A stretch of DNA of 64,000 bases from Streptomyces brasiliensis (GCF_014647875.1 NZ_BMQA01000013.1:124001-188000); one strand, 5' to 3'. Shown: positions 28,357 through 38,233, numbered from the stretch's first letter. A program made the numbers and translations. The notes: generated by a model from the sequence alone, not told the origin.

Positions 28357-30012
28357 ATGCCTGAATCTCGCCTGACGGTCGCGGAGGTCGCTGACTCACT
28401 GTTCGACTTCACGCTGCGGCCCTCCCAGCGGCAGGCCGTCGGCGCGGTCGTCGCGGGCCGCGATGCGTTGGCGGTCCTGCCGACGGGCAGCGGGAAGAGC
28501 GCGATCTACCAGGTGGCCGGTCTGTCGCTCGGCGGCCTCACGCTGGTCGTCTCGCCCTTGATCGCCTTGCAGCGGGACCAGATCCGCTCGCTCGCCGGAC
28601 GCCGTTACGGCAGCGGCCGCACCGTCGGAGCCGCGCTGCTGAACTCCGCGCAGAAGGGGCACGAACGGCAGGACACCCTGTCGCGTATCTCCCGGGGCGA
28701 CCTCGATTTCCTGCTCGTCGGGCCCGAACAGCTCACGAACTCCGAGACCCGGGCCGCGGTGCGGTGCGGCGCCCGGGGCATCGGTCTGTTCGTCGTCGAC
28801 GAGGCGCATCTGGTGAGCGAGTGGGGTCAGGAGTTCCGGCCCGAGTATCTGCGGCTGACGGACGCCGTGACCGAGTTCGGCAGGCCACCGGTCCTCGCGC
28901 TGACCGCCACGGCCTCACCGGCCGTCCAGGCGGACATCACGCGCCGCCTGGACATGCGGTCGGCCGAGGTGGTGGTCGCGGACTTCGACCGGCCGAACAT
29001 CTCGTTGGCCGTACGACGGACGCAGCCGAGCGAGCCCGAGGCGCGCGCTCTCGACGACCGGTGCGTCGACGTGCTGATCCAGCAGGACACCCCCGCCCTC
29101 GTCTACGCGCTCACCCGCGCGCGCTGCGCGTCCCTGGCCGGCCGGCTGCGCCTCGACGCCTTCGAAGTGGCTCCCTACCACGCGGGCATGGCGGCACGGG
29201 AGCGGTCGGAGGTGCAAGACGCGTTCTTCTCGGGGCGGCTCGACGTCGTGGTCGCGACCAGCGCGTTCGGTCTGGGCATCGACAAGCCGGACATCCGCAG
29301 CGTGGTGCATGCCGGTGTGCCCGGCAGCATCGACGACTACTACCAGGAGATCGGGCGGGCGGGCCGCGACGGCGAGCCGGCTGCCGCGGTCCTCGTGCAC
29401 GATCCCCGCACCATCCGGATTCCCCGCAGCCTCGCGGCCCGTACGCATCTCGGCGAGGAGACGCTCCACGACGTCGTCGACGCCCTCGAGAACGCGGGGT
29501 GCCGCATCGAGGTCGCGGACCTGGTGCGGTCCGCCGAGGCATCGGCGCGTGCCGTCGACCGGGTGGTCAACGAGCTGGCGGAGCTCGGGTTCATCGGGCT
29601 CAGCGGATCCGGTGCGCACCGAGTCGTCGAGCCGGCGCGGCATCCGGCCCCGGCGGACCTGACCCGCCAGCTCGTGGAGAAGGACGCGCGACGACAGGCG
29701 GTCCTGGCCAGTCGGCTCGACGCGGCACGTCAGTACGCGGAGAGTGCGCGGTGCCGTCGTGCCGAGCTGCTGTCGTACTTCGGTGAGGACTACGCGCCGC
29801 CCTGCGGGAACTGCGACAACGACCATGAGGCGCGGGCCGCGTCGGCACCGCGTCCGACGGTCTCCGGCGGTGTTCCGGTGCGCCATCGGCTCTGGGGAGA
29901 GGGCCGCCTGCTGAGCCGGGACGACCACGAGCTCCTCGTGTACTTCACCAGCGTCGGATACCGGCACCTGACCGCCTCGACACTGGAGTCCGGAATCCTG
30001 CAACGGCGTTGA
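28357..30012 (+). CDS. RecQ-like ATP-dependent DNA helicase
   Basis: The 551-residue protein has a Walker A motif (LPTGSGKSAIYQV), a DEAH box (FVVDEAHLVSEWGQEFRPEY), LTATAS (motif III) and ATSAFGLGIDKPDIRSVVH with YYQEIGRAGRDG (motifs V and VI). It ends in a short zinc-binding region (RAELLSYFGEDYAPPCGNCDN). It lacks a classical HRDC domain and has a short extra C-terminal beta region (VRHRLWGEGRLLSRDDHELLVYF). It unwinds branched DNA in repair or recombination. The start at 28357 rests on alignment to the family; no good ribosome site is seen and TTG 28339 is possible. Confidence 0.9.
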   Translation: MPESRLTVAEVADSLFDFTLRPSQRQAVGAVVAGRDALAVLPTGSGKSAIYQVAGLSLGGLTLVVSPLIALQRDQIRSLAGRRYGSGRTVGAALLNSAQKGHERQDTLSRISRGDLDFLLVGPEQLTNSETRAAVRCGARGIGLFVVDEAHLVSEWGQEFRPEYLRLTDAVTEFGRPPVLALTATASPAVQADITRRLDMRSAEVVVADFDRPNISLAVRRTQPSEPEARALDDRCVDVLIQQDTPALVYALTRARCASLAGRLRLDAFEVAPYHAGMAARERSEVQDAFFSGRLDVVVATSAFGLGIDKPDIRSVVHAGVPGSIDDYYQEIGRAGRDGEPAAAVLVHDPRTIRIPRSLAARTHLGEETLHDVVDALENAGCRIEVADLVRSAEASARAVDRVVNELAELGFIGLSGSGAHRVVEPARHPAPADLTRQLVEKDARRQAVLASRLDAARQYAESARCRRAELLSYFGEDYAPPCGNCDNDHEARAASAPRPTVSGGVPVRHRLWGEGRLLSRDDHELLVYFTSVGYRHLTASTLESGILQRR

Positions 30013-30110
30013 GCCGCGGGTGCTCTGCCGTCGCGGCGCCGCTGTCACCGTACCGACGAGAGGGCGATCGCACGAGGACTTCCAGGTCCGCCCTGCTGCG
30101 GGGCTTCACG

Positions 30111-31259
30111 TCACGCCACGACGGCCAGCCGGTCGACGAACCAGTACAGGCTGACGACCACGATCGGCGCGGTGAGCGCGGGCAGGACCCACCGGTGTGC
30201 GGGCATCCGGCGCAGGAGCGCCAGCAACGGGAACACCGCGGCGATGATGGCCAGTTGCACCACCTCGATGCCGACGTTGAAGCTCAGCAGCGACAGCAGC
30301 AGTTCCCACGACCAGCTCTTGTCGATGCCGAGCGCTCCCGCGAAGCCCAGGCCGTGGACGAGACCGAACAGGAACACCACCGGCAGCCGCCAGTGCCCGG
30401 AACCCTCGCGGTCGCGCAGGACGATGCCCGCGACGGCCACGACGGCGATGGAGGCGGCGATGACCGGCTCGACGACCGCTCCGGGCACGTGCACCACGCC
30501 GGCGGCCGCCAGCAGGAAGGTGACGCTGTGCGCGGCGGTGAACGCGGTCGCCGTACGGACGACGTTGCGCAGGGTGCGGGCGCCGATGAGCAGCGACAGC
30601 AGGAAGAGAATGTGGTCCAGGCCGAACAGGAGGTGCTCGGTGCCGAGCAGGAAGAACTCAGCGATCTGGTGGGACTCGTGGTGCCCGGCGGTCTGCAGGG
30701 TCGGTGCAGCGGCGGTCAGGACCTGGGAGCCCCGCTGTCCGCCGATGTCGTAGTGGACGATGGTCTGCGTGCTGTGGACGAAGCTCTCCGCGTCGGGGAA
30801 GAGCGCACTGGAGATCGTGTAGCTGCCGTCGGCGCCGCCCGGGCAGGCGTAGGCCAGGGTGAGGACGGCGAACGGCCGGGTGCCGCGGGTGCGGACGCCC
30901 GCCTCGCCGGCCGGGCGGGGTGCGCAGGCCGAGCCGTCGTGACCGACGGCGAAGCGTCCGGAGACGTACTCGGTGACCGCGTCCGCGTTCTTCTCGAGCT
31001 GGTGCAGCTGCTCGGAGCGGGCCTTGGCGCCGTACGCCTCGGCATAGAGCCAGGCGGACTTCATGAGCAGGTCGTACTCGAGGTCGAGGGTCGCCTCGAC
31101 CCGTGTCCCGGTGCCCCGCACGTCGACGTACGCGGTCGAGGTCGCGTCGTGCGCGGCGGCCGGCGCCGGACGCGCGAGGCCGGCGGCGAACAGGGCCACC
31201 AGGGCCATGACGACGGTCAGGAGCGCGGCGCGCAACCGGCGCCGGGGCGTGGGACGCAT
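30111..31259 (-). CDS. HupE/UreJ-family membrane protein
   Basis: The 382-residue protein has a signal peptide, an extracytoplasmic domain of about 170 residues, and a C-terminal HupE/UreJ_2 membrane domain. Key signs are GTEHLLFGLDHILFLLSLL, TAAHSVTFLLAA and LFGLVHGLGFAGAL with conserved histidines, in about six helices. Family members import nickel or cobalt or act in hydrogenase and urease maturation, but this long actinobacterial type has no proven substrate. It lies downstream of the metallophosphoesterase on the same strand, separated by a strong hairpin. Confidence 0.85.
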   Translation of the reverse strand: MRPTPRRRLRAALLTVVMALVALFAAGLARPAPAAAHDATSTAYVDVRGTGTRVEATLDLEYDLLMKSAWLYAEAYGAKARSEQLHQLEKNADAVTEYVSGRFAVGHDGSACAPRPAGEAGVRTRGTRPFAVLTLAYACPGGADGSYTISSALFPDAESFVHSTQTIVHYDIGGQRGSQVLTAAAPTLQTAGHHESHQIAEFFLLGTEHLLFGLDHILFLLSLLIGARTLRNVVRTATAFTAAHSVTFLLAAAGVVHVPGAVVEPVIAASIAVVAVAGIVLRDREGSGHWRLPVVFLFGLVHGLGFAGALGIDKSWSWELLLSLLSFNVGIEVVQLAIIAAVFPLLALLRRMPAHRWVLPALTAPIVVVSLYWFVDRLAVVA

Positions 31260-31282
31260 ACGGATCTCGGCTCTCTTCTCGT

Positions 31283-31321
31283 GGACCGGGCGGCGGACAG
31301 CGGCGGCCGGCCGCCCGGTCC
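31283..31321. terminator. Terminator hairpin
   Basis: GGACCGGGCGGC (31283-31294) pairs perfectly with GCCGCCCGGTCC (31310-31321). It follows the metallophosphoesterase on the minus strand and precedes the HupE gene. Confidence 0.7.
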
Positions 31322-31396
31322 AGGACGGGGATGGGCCGCCGCCCCGGACCGGTCGGGTCCGGGACGGCGGGCGAGGGGGCGGGTGCTACCGGCGGG

Positions 31397-34300
31397 TCAG
31401 CCGGTCTCCGCCGGGTCGTCGGACGAGGTGAACCACGAGTACTCGGACGCGTCCGGACCCCAGGTGCCGGGGCGGCCCTGCGCGTCCTTGGTCACGAAGA
31501 CGCTCGGCTCGGAGGCGGTCACGCCGCCGCCGGTGGAGCGCGCCGTCACGAACCACGCGTGGGTCGTGCCCGGCTTGAGGTTCCGCCAGGTCACCGAGGC
31601 CGTCCCACCGGAGTCGACCGTGGCCTTGCCGACGACGCTCACCGGGTTGTAGAGCGCCAGCGAGTCGGTCTTGAAGGTCGTCTTGCGGCTGCCGAGGTCG
31701 ACCGGCAGCACCATGTTGTCCTCGTTGCCGTTGTAGCGGTGGTCCGTGTCGTACTCGGTGGCACCGAACTCGTCGAGCAGCGGCGAGTAGGTGTCCACGG
31801 TCAACTCGGAGCGCTTCACGTTGAATTGCAGCATCCGGAAAAAGCTCGCACCGAACTGCAGCTGGTCGTCGGGCTGGTAGCCGCCGATCTCGGTGAGTCC
31901 GAGCCGGTCCGCGGAGACCGTGTAGAACTGGTAGTCCGCGAGGAGTTCGACGACGTCGTGCGCGACCTTGCCGACCTTGGGCTTCACATTGGTGCCCACG
32001 CCGTGCTCGTGACCGGCGAGGATCAGGAACACGTTCGGGTTGTCCTGGACCACCTTCTTGTACAGCATCGAGCCGTCGGGCGCGGAGAACGGGGCGCCGC
32101 GTCCGTCGGGGTTGCCGCTCGGCGCGAGGTAGTCGTGCGAGAGCAGGATGCCGTTGCGGTCGGGGAACCGCTTGAAGATCGAGTCGGCCCATTCGGCCTC
32201 CTCGCGCGTCACCCCGTACGACAGGCCGACCACGACGAAGTCCAGGCCACCGGCCGAGAACAGGTCGTAGTGGTTCTGGTTGTCGCCCGCACGCCACGGG
32301 CCGCCGTACTCGGCGTGCTTCCAGCCCTTGGAGAGCGCCTGGTAGCGGTCGGGGCCGTAGTACTGGTTGTAGATCGCGCCCGGCCCGTTCTCGGTGCCCG
32401 ACTGGTTGTCGTGGTTGCCCGCGATCACACCGTTCGGCACACCCGCGTCGTCGATGATCTTCTGCTGCTCCGAGGACACCTCCAGCTCCCCGACGACCTG
32501 ACGCTGTGTCGCCTCGTCGGCGGGTTTGCGGATGTTGTTCTCGATGAGGTCGCCGGTGTGGGCGACGTACGCGATCTTCCGCTTGTCCTTGTTGGCGGCG
32601 ATCCAGCGCGACACATCGCCGTACGCCTTCTCCCAGACCGCGCGCTCCTCGGGCGTCTCCTGCTCGACCGCGCCCTCGGAGAGGTACTGCGTGTCGGTGT
32701 AGTGGACGATCGAGAAGTCGTACGACTCGGGATCGGCGAACCGGTTCGGGTCACCGGGGTCGATGTCGTCGGCGAACGGGTCCTCACCGGTGACCATGAC
32801 GTGGACCTGCTGGTGGTCGACGTACGCGCGGTCCACGACGGCGGTCAGGACGGTGTTGCCCTCGGCGGCGCCGCGGGCGCTGGTCAGGACGTCCCACTTC
32901 TCCGTGCCGGTGTTCCAGACGCGCAGCGCGGCGAGCCGTTCGGGGTCGATGACGCCCTCCCAGCGCAGCACCGGCGCTTCGACGTGGCCCTTCACCTGGA
33001 CGTCGAACCGCTGGAACGTGACGTCCTTGCCGGCCGGGGCGTCGAGGGTCGCGCCGTCAGCGGGAGCGAGGCCGGCGGCCTTCACTTTCTTCTCGCCCTG
33101 GACGCGCAGTGTGGTGGGAACGGACGTGGCAGTGCCCTCGTACACCTGGTTCGGGGTCAGGATCTCGGCCTCGGAGAACGTGGCGTCCACCTCGCCGCCG
33201 TCGGGCTCGGCCACCTTCGCCGACAGCCTGACGTCGCCGCCCGCGTCGTTGGTGCCGGACTTGGGAGTGAGGTCGGCGGGGACGTCGGGGATGCCGGCGG
33301 AGGTGAACGACACCTCGCGGGTGCCGGTGTTGCCGAGTCCGTCGGTGCCGGACACCGTGAGCTTGTGCTCACCCGCCGACAGGCCGGGGCCCACCGCGAT
33401 GCCGAGCTGGACGGGCTTGCCGTCGAGCTCGACGGCAGGACCGTTCACGACGCCGGAGAGGTCGTCGAGCCGGACGTCGAGGACCACCGAGGCGGTGATC
33501 TTCTGCCCGGCGGCGGGGACGCTGGAGGCCACCTCGGGCGCGGAGTTGTCGGTGACCAGGACGCGGGTCGCGGTCTCGCCGGTCTTCGACGTCGCGGCCA
33601 GCGTGTGCTTGCCGTCGTCGATCTTCGCGGTGGCGAGGTCGGCGCGCAGGCCCTGGGCCGGGCCCTCGACGAAGAACTCGAGATCGATCTCGGTCAGCGG
33701 GTTGACGTTGTCGCCGCAGTTGCCGTCGCCCAGGCTGTAGGAGCCCTTGAGCATCCGGCCGGCGGCGGTGCCGTTCGCCGGAGTCAGCGTGATGTCGGAG
33801 ACGGCGAAGTCGTCGTGGTTGTCGCCGCACGACGTCGGGAAGGTGCCGGTGACGAGGTCGACCGTGTTCCAGCCGGGGACCAGCCACTCGTTCGGGAACG
33901 TCAGATCGACCTTCTGGCTGACGAAGTCGCCGTCGAGGACGTGCTTCTGACCGTTCACCAGAAGGTAGTTCTGGTAGCGGGCCTCGATCGAGTTGCTGCC
34001 CACGGTGAAGCCGAGGGTCGCGTTGCCGGAGCCGAGAGTGTCGGAGACGGGCACGGCCGGGGCGTCGATCGTGTAGCGCAGGTCCACCTCGCGCAGGCGG
34101 GTGGTGCTGCTGCCGCAGCTGCCGTCGCCCATGGGGTACGAGTCCGCGATGTCGTGGCCGGTCACGGTGCCGCTGTCGAGCCCGAGCGCGAGTCCCGAGA
34201 TGTCGAAGTCGTCGCGGTTGTTGCCGCAGCTCTCCTTGTACGGGCTGGTCACCACCTTGATGACGTTGTCACCGGGGACCAGGAAGCGCGCCGGGACCGC

Positions 34301-35383
34301 GATGTCGACGCGCTGGCTGACCCAGGTGCCGCCCAGGTCGATGCGCTTGCCGTTGACGAGCAGGTAGTTGTCGTACCGGTCGTCGATGGAGTTCGAACCG
34401 ACGTCGAAGGCGAACGTCGCCGCGCCGTTGCCCAGGTGCGGGTCGGTGACGGGCGCGTCGCCGTCCACGGTCAGCGACTCGAGCTCGCCCTCGGTCCCCG
34501 CCGGGAAGCTCGCGAACACCGGCTGACGGCCCTTCACCAGCGTGCCGTCCTTGGGCAGCAACCGGGGTGCGCCCGCCGGGGCGTTGTTCACCGTCACCTT
34601 GTTCGTGACGGTCTTGCCGGAGGTGGTCGTCGCGGTGAGGGCGTGCTCGCCGTTGGCGAGCTTCGTGGTGTCCAGGTCGCCCTTGAGACCGGTGGTGCCC
34701 TGCGGGTCGCCCAGGACGAAGAAGCTGAGCGTGGCCTTCGTCAGCAGCGAGGTGTTGGTGCCGCAGCTGCCGTCCCCGAAGGAGTAGGTGTACTCGTTCT
34801 CCTCGCCGTCGGCGACCTCGCCGAGCAGCTCCAGGCTGATGTCGGACAGCACGAAGTCGTCGTAGTTGGTGCCGCACGAGCTGTCGACCGTGCCGGCGAA
34901 GATCTCGACCCGGTTCTCGCCCTTGAGCAGCTTGTCGTTCGGGATCTCGATCGTGCCGCGCTGGTTGACGAGGTCGCCGATGTCGGCCCGGTAATCCCCG
35001 TTGAACAGCACGTAGTTGTGGTAGCGGGCCTCTGTCGAGTTCGACCCCACGTCGAACGTCAGCCGGGAGGTCCCGACCGTGCGCTCGGCGTCGATCGCCT
35101 TTCCGTCGACCGCGAGTCGCGTCACGGAGTCATCGGTGAGTGTCGGCGTGGCGACGGCCTTCTCCGTGCCCTCCAGATAGGTCCCGTCACCGGGGACGAG
35201 GGTCGGCAGACTCGTCGAGTCCGCCGAGTCGCTCTCCGCCGACGTCGATTGCCCGGGACCGTTGTCGGCGTACGCCGTGGTCAGGTTCCCGCTCACCAGG
35301 AGCAGTGCCGTGAGGACCGCTCCCGTGAGCTGTCGTCCGCCCGGTCCGCCGCTCCGCCGTCTTCGCTGCCACGCAGGCCACAT
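31397..35383 (-). CDS. Large secreted metallophosphoesterase with repeated N-terminal modules
   Basis: This 1328-residue protein has a signal peptide (LTGAVLTALLLVSGNLTTAYA). Three tandem modules follow in the first 600 residues, each with FDVGSNS..RY.NY.L.NG, then SCG.N.DDF..S and GDGSCG. An Ig-like part (APEVASSVPAAGQKITASVV) and a C-terminal calcineurin-like phosphoesterase come next: YTDTQYLSEG, AYVAHTGDLIENN, VIAGNHDNQ, LLSHDYL and LAGHEHGVG. A fibronectin-like end follows (ALYNPVSVVGKATVDSGGTA). ATG 35383 follows GGAAGG. The enzyme probably cleaves phosphoesters outside the cell. The substrate is unknown and the repeat modules are unusual. Confidence 0.88.
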   Translation of the reverse strand: MWPAWQRRRRSGGPGGRQLTGAVLTALLLVSGNLTTAYADNGPGQSTSAESDSADSTSLPTLVPGDGTYLEGTEKAVATPTLTDDSVTRLAVDGKAIDAERTVGTSRLTFDVGSNSTEARYHNYVLFNGDYRADIGDLVNQRGTIEIPNDKLLKGENRVEIFAGTVDSSCGTNYDDFVLSDISLELLGEVADGEENEYTYSFGDGSCGTNTSLLTKATLSFFVLGDPQGTTGLKGDLDTTKLANGEHALTATTTSGKTVTNKVTVNNAPAGAPRLLPKDGTLVKGRQPVFASFPAGTEGELESLTVDGDAPVTDPHLGNGAATFAFDVGSNSIDDRYDNYLLVNGKRIDLGGTWVSQRVDIAVPARFLVPGDNVIKVVTSPYKESCGNNRDDFDISGLALGLDSGTVTGHDIADSYPMGDGSCGSSTTRLREVDLRYTIDAPAVPVSDTLGSGNATLGFTVGSNSIEARYQNYLLVNGQKHVLDGDFVSQKVDLTFPNEWLVPGWNTVDLVTGTFPTSCGDNHDDFAVSDITLTPANGTAAGRMLKGSYSLGDGNCGDNVNPLTEIDLEFFVEGPAQGLRADLATAKIDDGKHTLAATSKTGETATRVLVTDNSAPEVASSVPAAGQKITASVVLDVRLDDLSGVVNGPAVELDGKPVQLGIAVGPGLSAGEHKLTVSGTDGLGNTGTREVSFTSAGIPDVPADLTPKSGTNDAGGDVRLSAKVAEPDGGEVDATFSEAEILTPNQVYEGTATSVPTTLRVQGEKKVKAAGLAPADGATLDAPAGKDVTFQRFDVQVKGHVEAPVLRWEGVIDPERLAALRVWNTGTEKWDVLTSARGAAEGNTVLTAVVDRAYVDHQQVHVMVTGEDPFADDIDPGDPNRFADPESYDFSIVHYTDTQYLSEGAVEQETPEERAVWEKAYGDVSRWIAANKDKRKIAYVAHTGDLIENNIRKPADEATQRQVVGELEVSSEQQKIIDDAGVPNGVIAGNHDNQSGTENGPGAIYNQYYGPDRYQALSKGWKHAEYGGPWRAGDNQNHYDLFSAGGLDFVVVGLSYGVTREEAEWADSIFKRFPDRNGILLSHDYLAPSGNPDGRGAPFSAPDGSMLYKKVVQDNPNVFLILAGHEHGVGTNVKPKVGKVAHDVVELLADYQFYTVSADRLGLTEIGGYQPDDQLQFGASFFRMLQFNVKRSELTVDTYSPLLDEFGATEYDTDHRYNGNEDNMVLPVDLGSRKTTFKTDSLALYNPVSVVGKATVDSGGTASVTWRNLKPGTTHAWFVTARSTGGGVTASEPSVFVTKDAQGRPGTWGPDASEYSWFTSSDDPAETG

Positions 35384-35668
35384 CGGCAACAGCCCTTCCT
35401 GATCGTTTACAAGGTGATGGGCATGCCACAAGGAACGCGAGGCATGCCCATGACTGATTCTTTGCAATTCAGATGAACGCAGCCGCATCACACCTCGACC
35501 ATCAGGGAAACGATCTCCTCAACTCCGCCACCGGAACATGCGGTTGATCGTTGCCGAGGGTGGAGTGGCGCGACGGCGGTCCCGGGGGATTGTCAGTGGC
35601 TCCTCCTACGGTGTGAGCAGTGGGACCTGCGAAAAGGGCTGCGGGTCCGTTGTGGGGAGGGGTCTGCC
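35384..35668. promoter_or_regulatory. Divergent promoter region
   Basis: This 285-bp gap separates the phosphoesterase from the WGR gene. No gene was seen. It carries GATCGTTTACAAGGTGATGG and ATTCTTTGCAATTCAG, AT-rich for this genome and possible promoter elements. GGGGAGGGG precedes the WGR start. Confidence 0.35.
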
Positions 35669-37120
35669 ATGGCTGCCGGGACCGCGGTGTCGACGACGTA
35701 TCTGGAGCTGTCGCAGGAAGGCGGCGGTGCGCACAAGTTCTACGAGGTGGTCGTCGACGGCCTGGTGGTGACGGTGCGGTACGGGCGGATCGGGGCCGGC
35801 GGACAGACGCAGACGACGACGTTCTCCACCCCGCAGAAGGCGCAGGCGGCCGCGACGAAGAAGGTCGGGGAGAAGGTCCGCAAGGGATACGCGCCGGCCG
35901 TACCCGGACAGCGCGCCCCGCGCGCCGTGACCCGGCGTCAGGTGGTGTCGGCCCCGTCCACCGCGCGTGCCGTGGCACCGGTGCTGTGGCGCTTCCGCAC
36001 CGGATCGGCGGCGTTCGGGATCCATGTCGACGACGAGCGCTGCTGGGTCGGCAACCAGGCGGGCGACGTCTTCACCCTGGACCACGAGGGTTCGGTCCTG
36101 GCCCGCTTCAGCCTGCCGGACGGCGTGAAGTGCCTGGTCGCCGACGAGTTCTGGATCTACGCGGGCTGCGACGACGGCAAGGTGTACGACCTGTCGTCCA
36201 AGATGCCGTTCGCCGCGTACGACATCGCCGCCGACGTCGACATCTTCTGGCTGGACATCCACGAGGGGATCCTCGACGTCTCGGACCGTGCCGGCCGGCT
36301 GACCGTGATCGACCACGAGGACGAGCACCAGTGGGCCCGCCGCAGTCAGGGCGAGCACGCCTGGATGGTGCGCGCGGACGACGGGGCCGTCTATCACGGT
36401 CACCACCGGGGCGTCACCGCCTACGCCCCGGACGGCAGCGGGGAGTTGTGGCACACGCCCACCCGGGGCGGCGTGCTGTTCGGCTGGCAGGAGAGCGACT
36501 CCGTCTACGCGGGCACCGCGCACCGCGTGGTCCAGCGCCTGTGGAAGCGCACGGGTGCCGTCGAGGCCACCTACGCCTGCGACAGCGCCGTGTACTCGTG
36601 CGCCACCTCGCCCGGCGGGCGGTTCGTCTTCGCCGGCGACGCGGCGTCCTCCGTCTACTGCTTCGACCGGAGCGGTACGCGGTTGTGGAAGCTCGGCACG
36701 GGCGGCGGCTCGGCGCTGTCGATGCAGTACCGCGACGAGCGGCTGTACCTGGTGACCACGGACGGCTCGCTGGTGTGCGTCGACGCGAGCGAAGCGGCCA
36801 TCCGCGCGGCCGAGCAGGGCACCGTGCCGGTGGCCCGGGACATCAAGCTCGCCGCGGCCCTGCCGGTGTACGCCCCGGCCACAGCCGCCAGCGCGGTGTC
36901 CACCGTGACGCACGCCTCCGCCGGTGCGGTCGTGGTCGAGTGCTTCCAGGACAACGGCCGGCTGCGTGTGCACGTGGTGTCCGAGGGTTACGACCCGTCA
37001 TGGAACGTCCAGTTCCCGCGCGCGATACGCGAGCCCGGGACGCGCTATGTCGTCGACGCCCTGCACCCGGCCTCCGGTGGTTTCTACCGGGTGCGCGGTG
37101 ACATCCGCCGGCTGCTGTGA
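35669..37120 (+). CDS. WGR-domain / beta-propeller protein
   Basis: The 483-residue protein starts with a WGR domain (TTYLELSQEGGGAHKFYEVV, VRYGRIGAGGQTQTTTF, AQAAATKKVGEKVRKGY). WGR domains in PARPs bind DNA ends and phosphorylated termini. The remainder is a seven-bladed PQQ/WD-like propeller with repeats such as CWVGNQAGDVFTLDHEG, WIYAGCDDGKVYDL, FVFAGDAASSVYCFDRSG and LYLVTTDGSLVCVD. It is probably a cytoplasmic scaffold linked to DNA repair or regulation. GGGGAGGGGTCTGCC precedes the ATG. No catalytic domain is present. Confidence 0.88.
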   Translation: MAAGTAVSTTYLELSQEGGGAHKFYEVVVDGLVVTVRYGRIGAGGQTQTTTFSTPQKAQAAATKKVGEKVRKGYAPAVPGQRAPRAVTRRQVVSAPSTARAVAPVLWRFRTGSAAFGIHVDDERCWVGNQAGDVFTLDHEGSVLARFSLPDGVKCLVADEFWIYAGCDDGKVYDLSSKMPFAAYDIAADVDIFWLDIHEGILDVSDRAGRLTVIDHEDEHQWARRSQGEHAWMVRADDGAVYHGHHRGVTAYAPDGSGELWHTPTRGGVLFGWQESDSVYAGTAHRVVQRLWKRTGAVEATYACDSAVYSCATSPGGRFVFAGDAASSVYCFDRSGTRLWKLGTGGGSALSMQYRDERLYLVTTDGSLVCVDASEAAIRAAEQGTVPVARDIKLAAALPVYAPATAASAVSTVTHASAGAVVVECFQDNGRLRVHVVSEGYDPSWNVQFPRAIREPGTRYVVDALHPASGGFYRVRGDIRRLL

Positions 37121-37266
37121 CCGGACGGACACCGACCGCGTGAGCCGCCGGGTGCCTGCAGGCCGTACCGCCGTGCCGGGTACCGCCGGTGTCGCGGAGC
37201 ACGGCCCGCGGGGCGGGGTGCCCGCGACGGCCGTACCGGTGGCCACCGACTGACATCGCCGCCGCG

Positions 37267-37299
37267 GCCGGGCGCCGGGGATGTTGCCCGGGGCCCGGC
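37267..37299. terminator. Bidirectional terminator-like hairpin
   Basis: The arms 37267-37280 and 37286-37299 pair at 12 of 14 positions around a short ATGTT loop, between the convergent WGR and racemase-like genes. The rest of 37121-37354 shows nothing. Confidence 0.55.
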
Positions 37300-37354
37300 G
37301 CGGGTGTTCACGTTCGACGGTGCACGGGTGGGATCTCCCGAGGGACGGGCGCCG

Positions 37355-38233
37355 TCATGCCGCCGGAGTGTCGAAGCCCTCGCCGTCGTGGAGGGTTGCG
37401 TCCGTGTGGAGGGGCCCGTCCGTCGCGCTGCCGAGCGCGGTCGGCGGTGGACCGATGGGTCTGGTGGGCGGCCTGGTGGGGCCCGACAGAGCCGAACGCG
37501 CCGACGGGTCGAGCAGCGCCTGGTAGGAGCCCACGGCCGGGATGCCGACGCTGCGTAGCGCGCCCCAGATCGTCACCTGGTTCGCGGACAGGACCGGGAT
37601 CCGCAGCTCCGCCTCCAACTGCGGGATCACGTCGTACGTCGGCAGGTTGGTGCAGCTGATGAACAGGGCGTCGGCGCCCTCGGCGACGCCGCCGCGCGCC
37701 ATGTCGAGCACCGCCTGGTACGGCACGCGCCAGATCTCCCGCGTCAGTCCCAGGTATTCACGTCCGGTGACGGCCACACCCGCCTCGGCGAGATAGTCCT
37801 CCAGTGCGTCGGTCAGGGACTTCGTATAGGGAGTGATCACCGCGACCCGGCGCACGCCGAACTCCGCCAGTGCGTCGAGCAGCGCGCCCGAGGTGGTGGT
37901 CGCGGGCACGGGTACGACGTCCCGGACCGCCGCGCACATCGCGCGCTCGCCGGCCATGCCGCCGATGAAGCTGCCCGAGGTACACGCATAGGTCACCGCC
38001 TCCGGACCGACGGCGCTCAGGGCGAGCGCCGCGTCGCGCAGGGTCCGGTGCTCGCTGACCAGCCTGGCCATGTCCGGGGAAACCTCGACGGGCACGAACG
38101 GTGTGCGGGCCAGATGCAGGGAGACGTCGTCCGGAACCCAGCGCCACAGTTCGCGGTCCAGGGCGAAGTCGAAGGGTGCGACGACTCCGACGCCCCGCTG
38201 GGGAGCGGGACCGCCGAGAAACGTGATGTCCAT
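37355..38233 (-). CDS. Asp/Glu racemase-like protein (maleate isomerase/EutA type)
   Basis: The 292-residue protein has the two-Cys Asp/Glu racemase superfamily arrangement: YACTSGSFIGG carries the first Cys and LFISCTNLPTYD the second. GVRRVAVITPYTKSLTDALE and VLSANQVTIWGALR are typical of maleate cis-trans isomerases and EutA. ATG 38233 follows AAGGAGTCCCC. It is last in a three-gene minus-strand unit with the MR/MLE and M24 genes. A second family member lies at 48065. Racemase, decarboxylase and isomerase activities all occur in this family. Confidence 0.85.
   Translation of the reverse strand: MDITFLGGPAPQRGVGVVAPFDFALDRELWRWVPDDVSLHLARTPFVPVEVSPDMARLVSEHRTLRDAALALSAVGPEAVTYACTSGSFIGGMAGERAMCAAVRDVVPVPATTTSGALLDALAEFGVRRVAVITPYTKSLTDALEDYLAEAGVAVTGREYLGLTREIWRVPYQAVLDMARGGVAEGADALFISCTNLPTYDVIPQLEAELRIPVLSANQVTIWGALRSVGIPAVGSYQALLDPSARSALSGPTRPPTRPIGPPPTALGSATDGPLHTDATLHDGEGFDTPAA

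Noticed and set aside
31331..35476. A 1381-codon open frame on the plus strand
   Set aside because: It is antisense to the metallophosphoesterase, whose frame shows signal peptide, repeat modules and catalytic motifs. The plus frame is a high-GC shadow with no domain.
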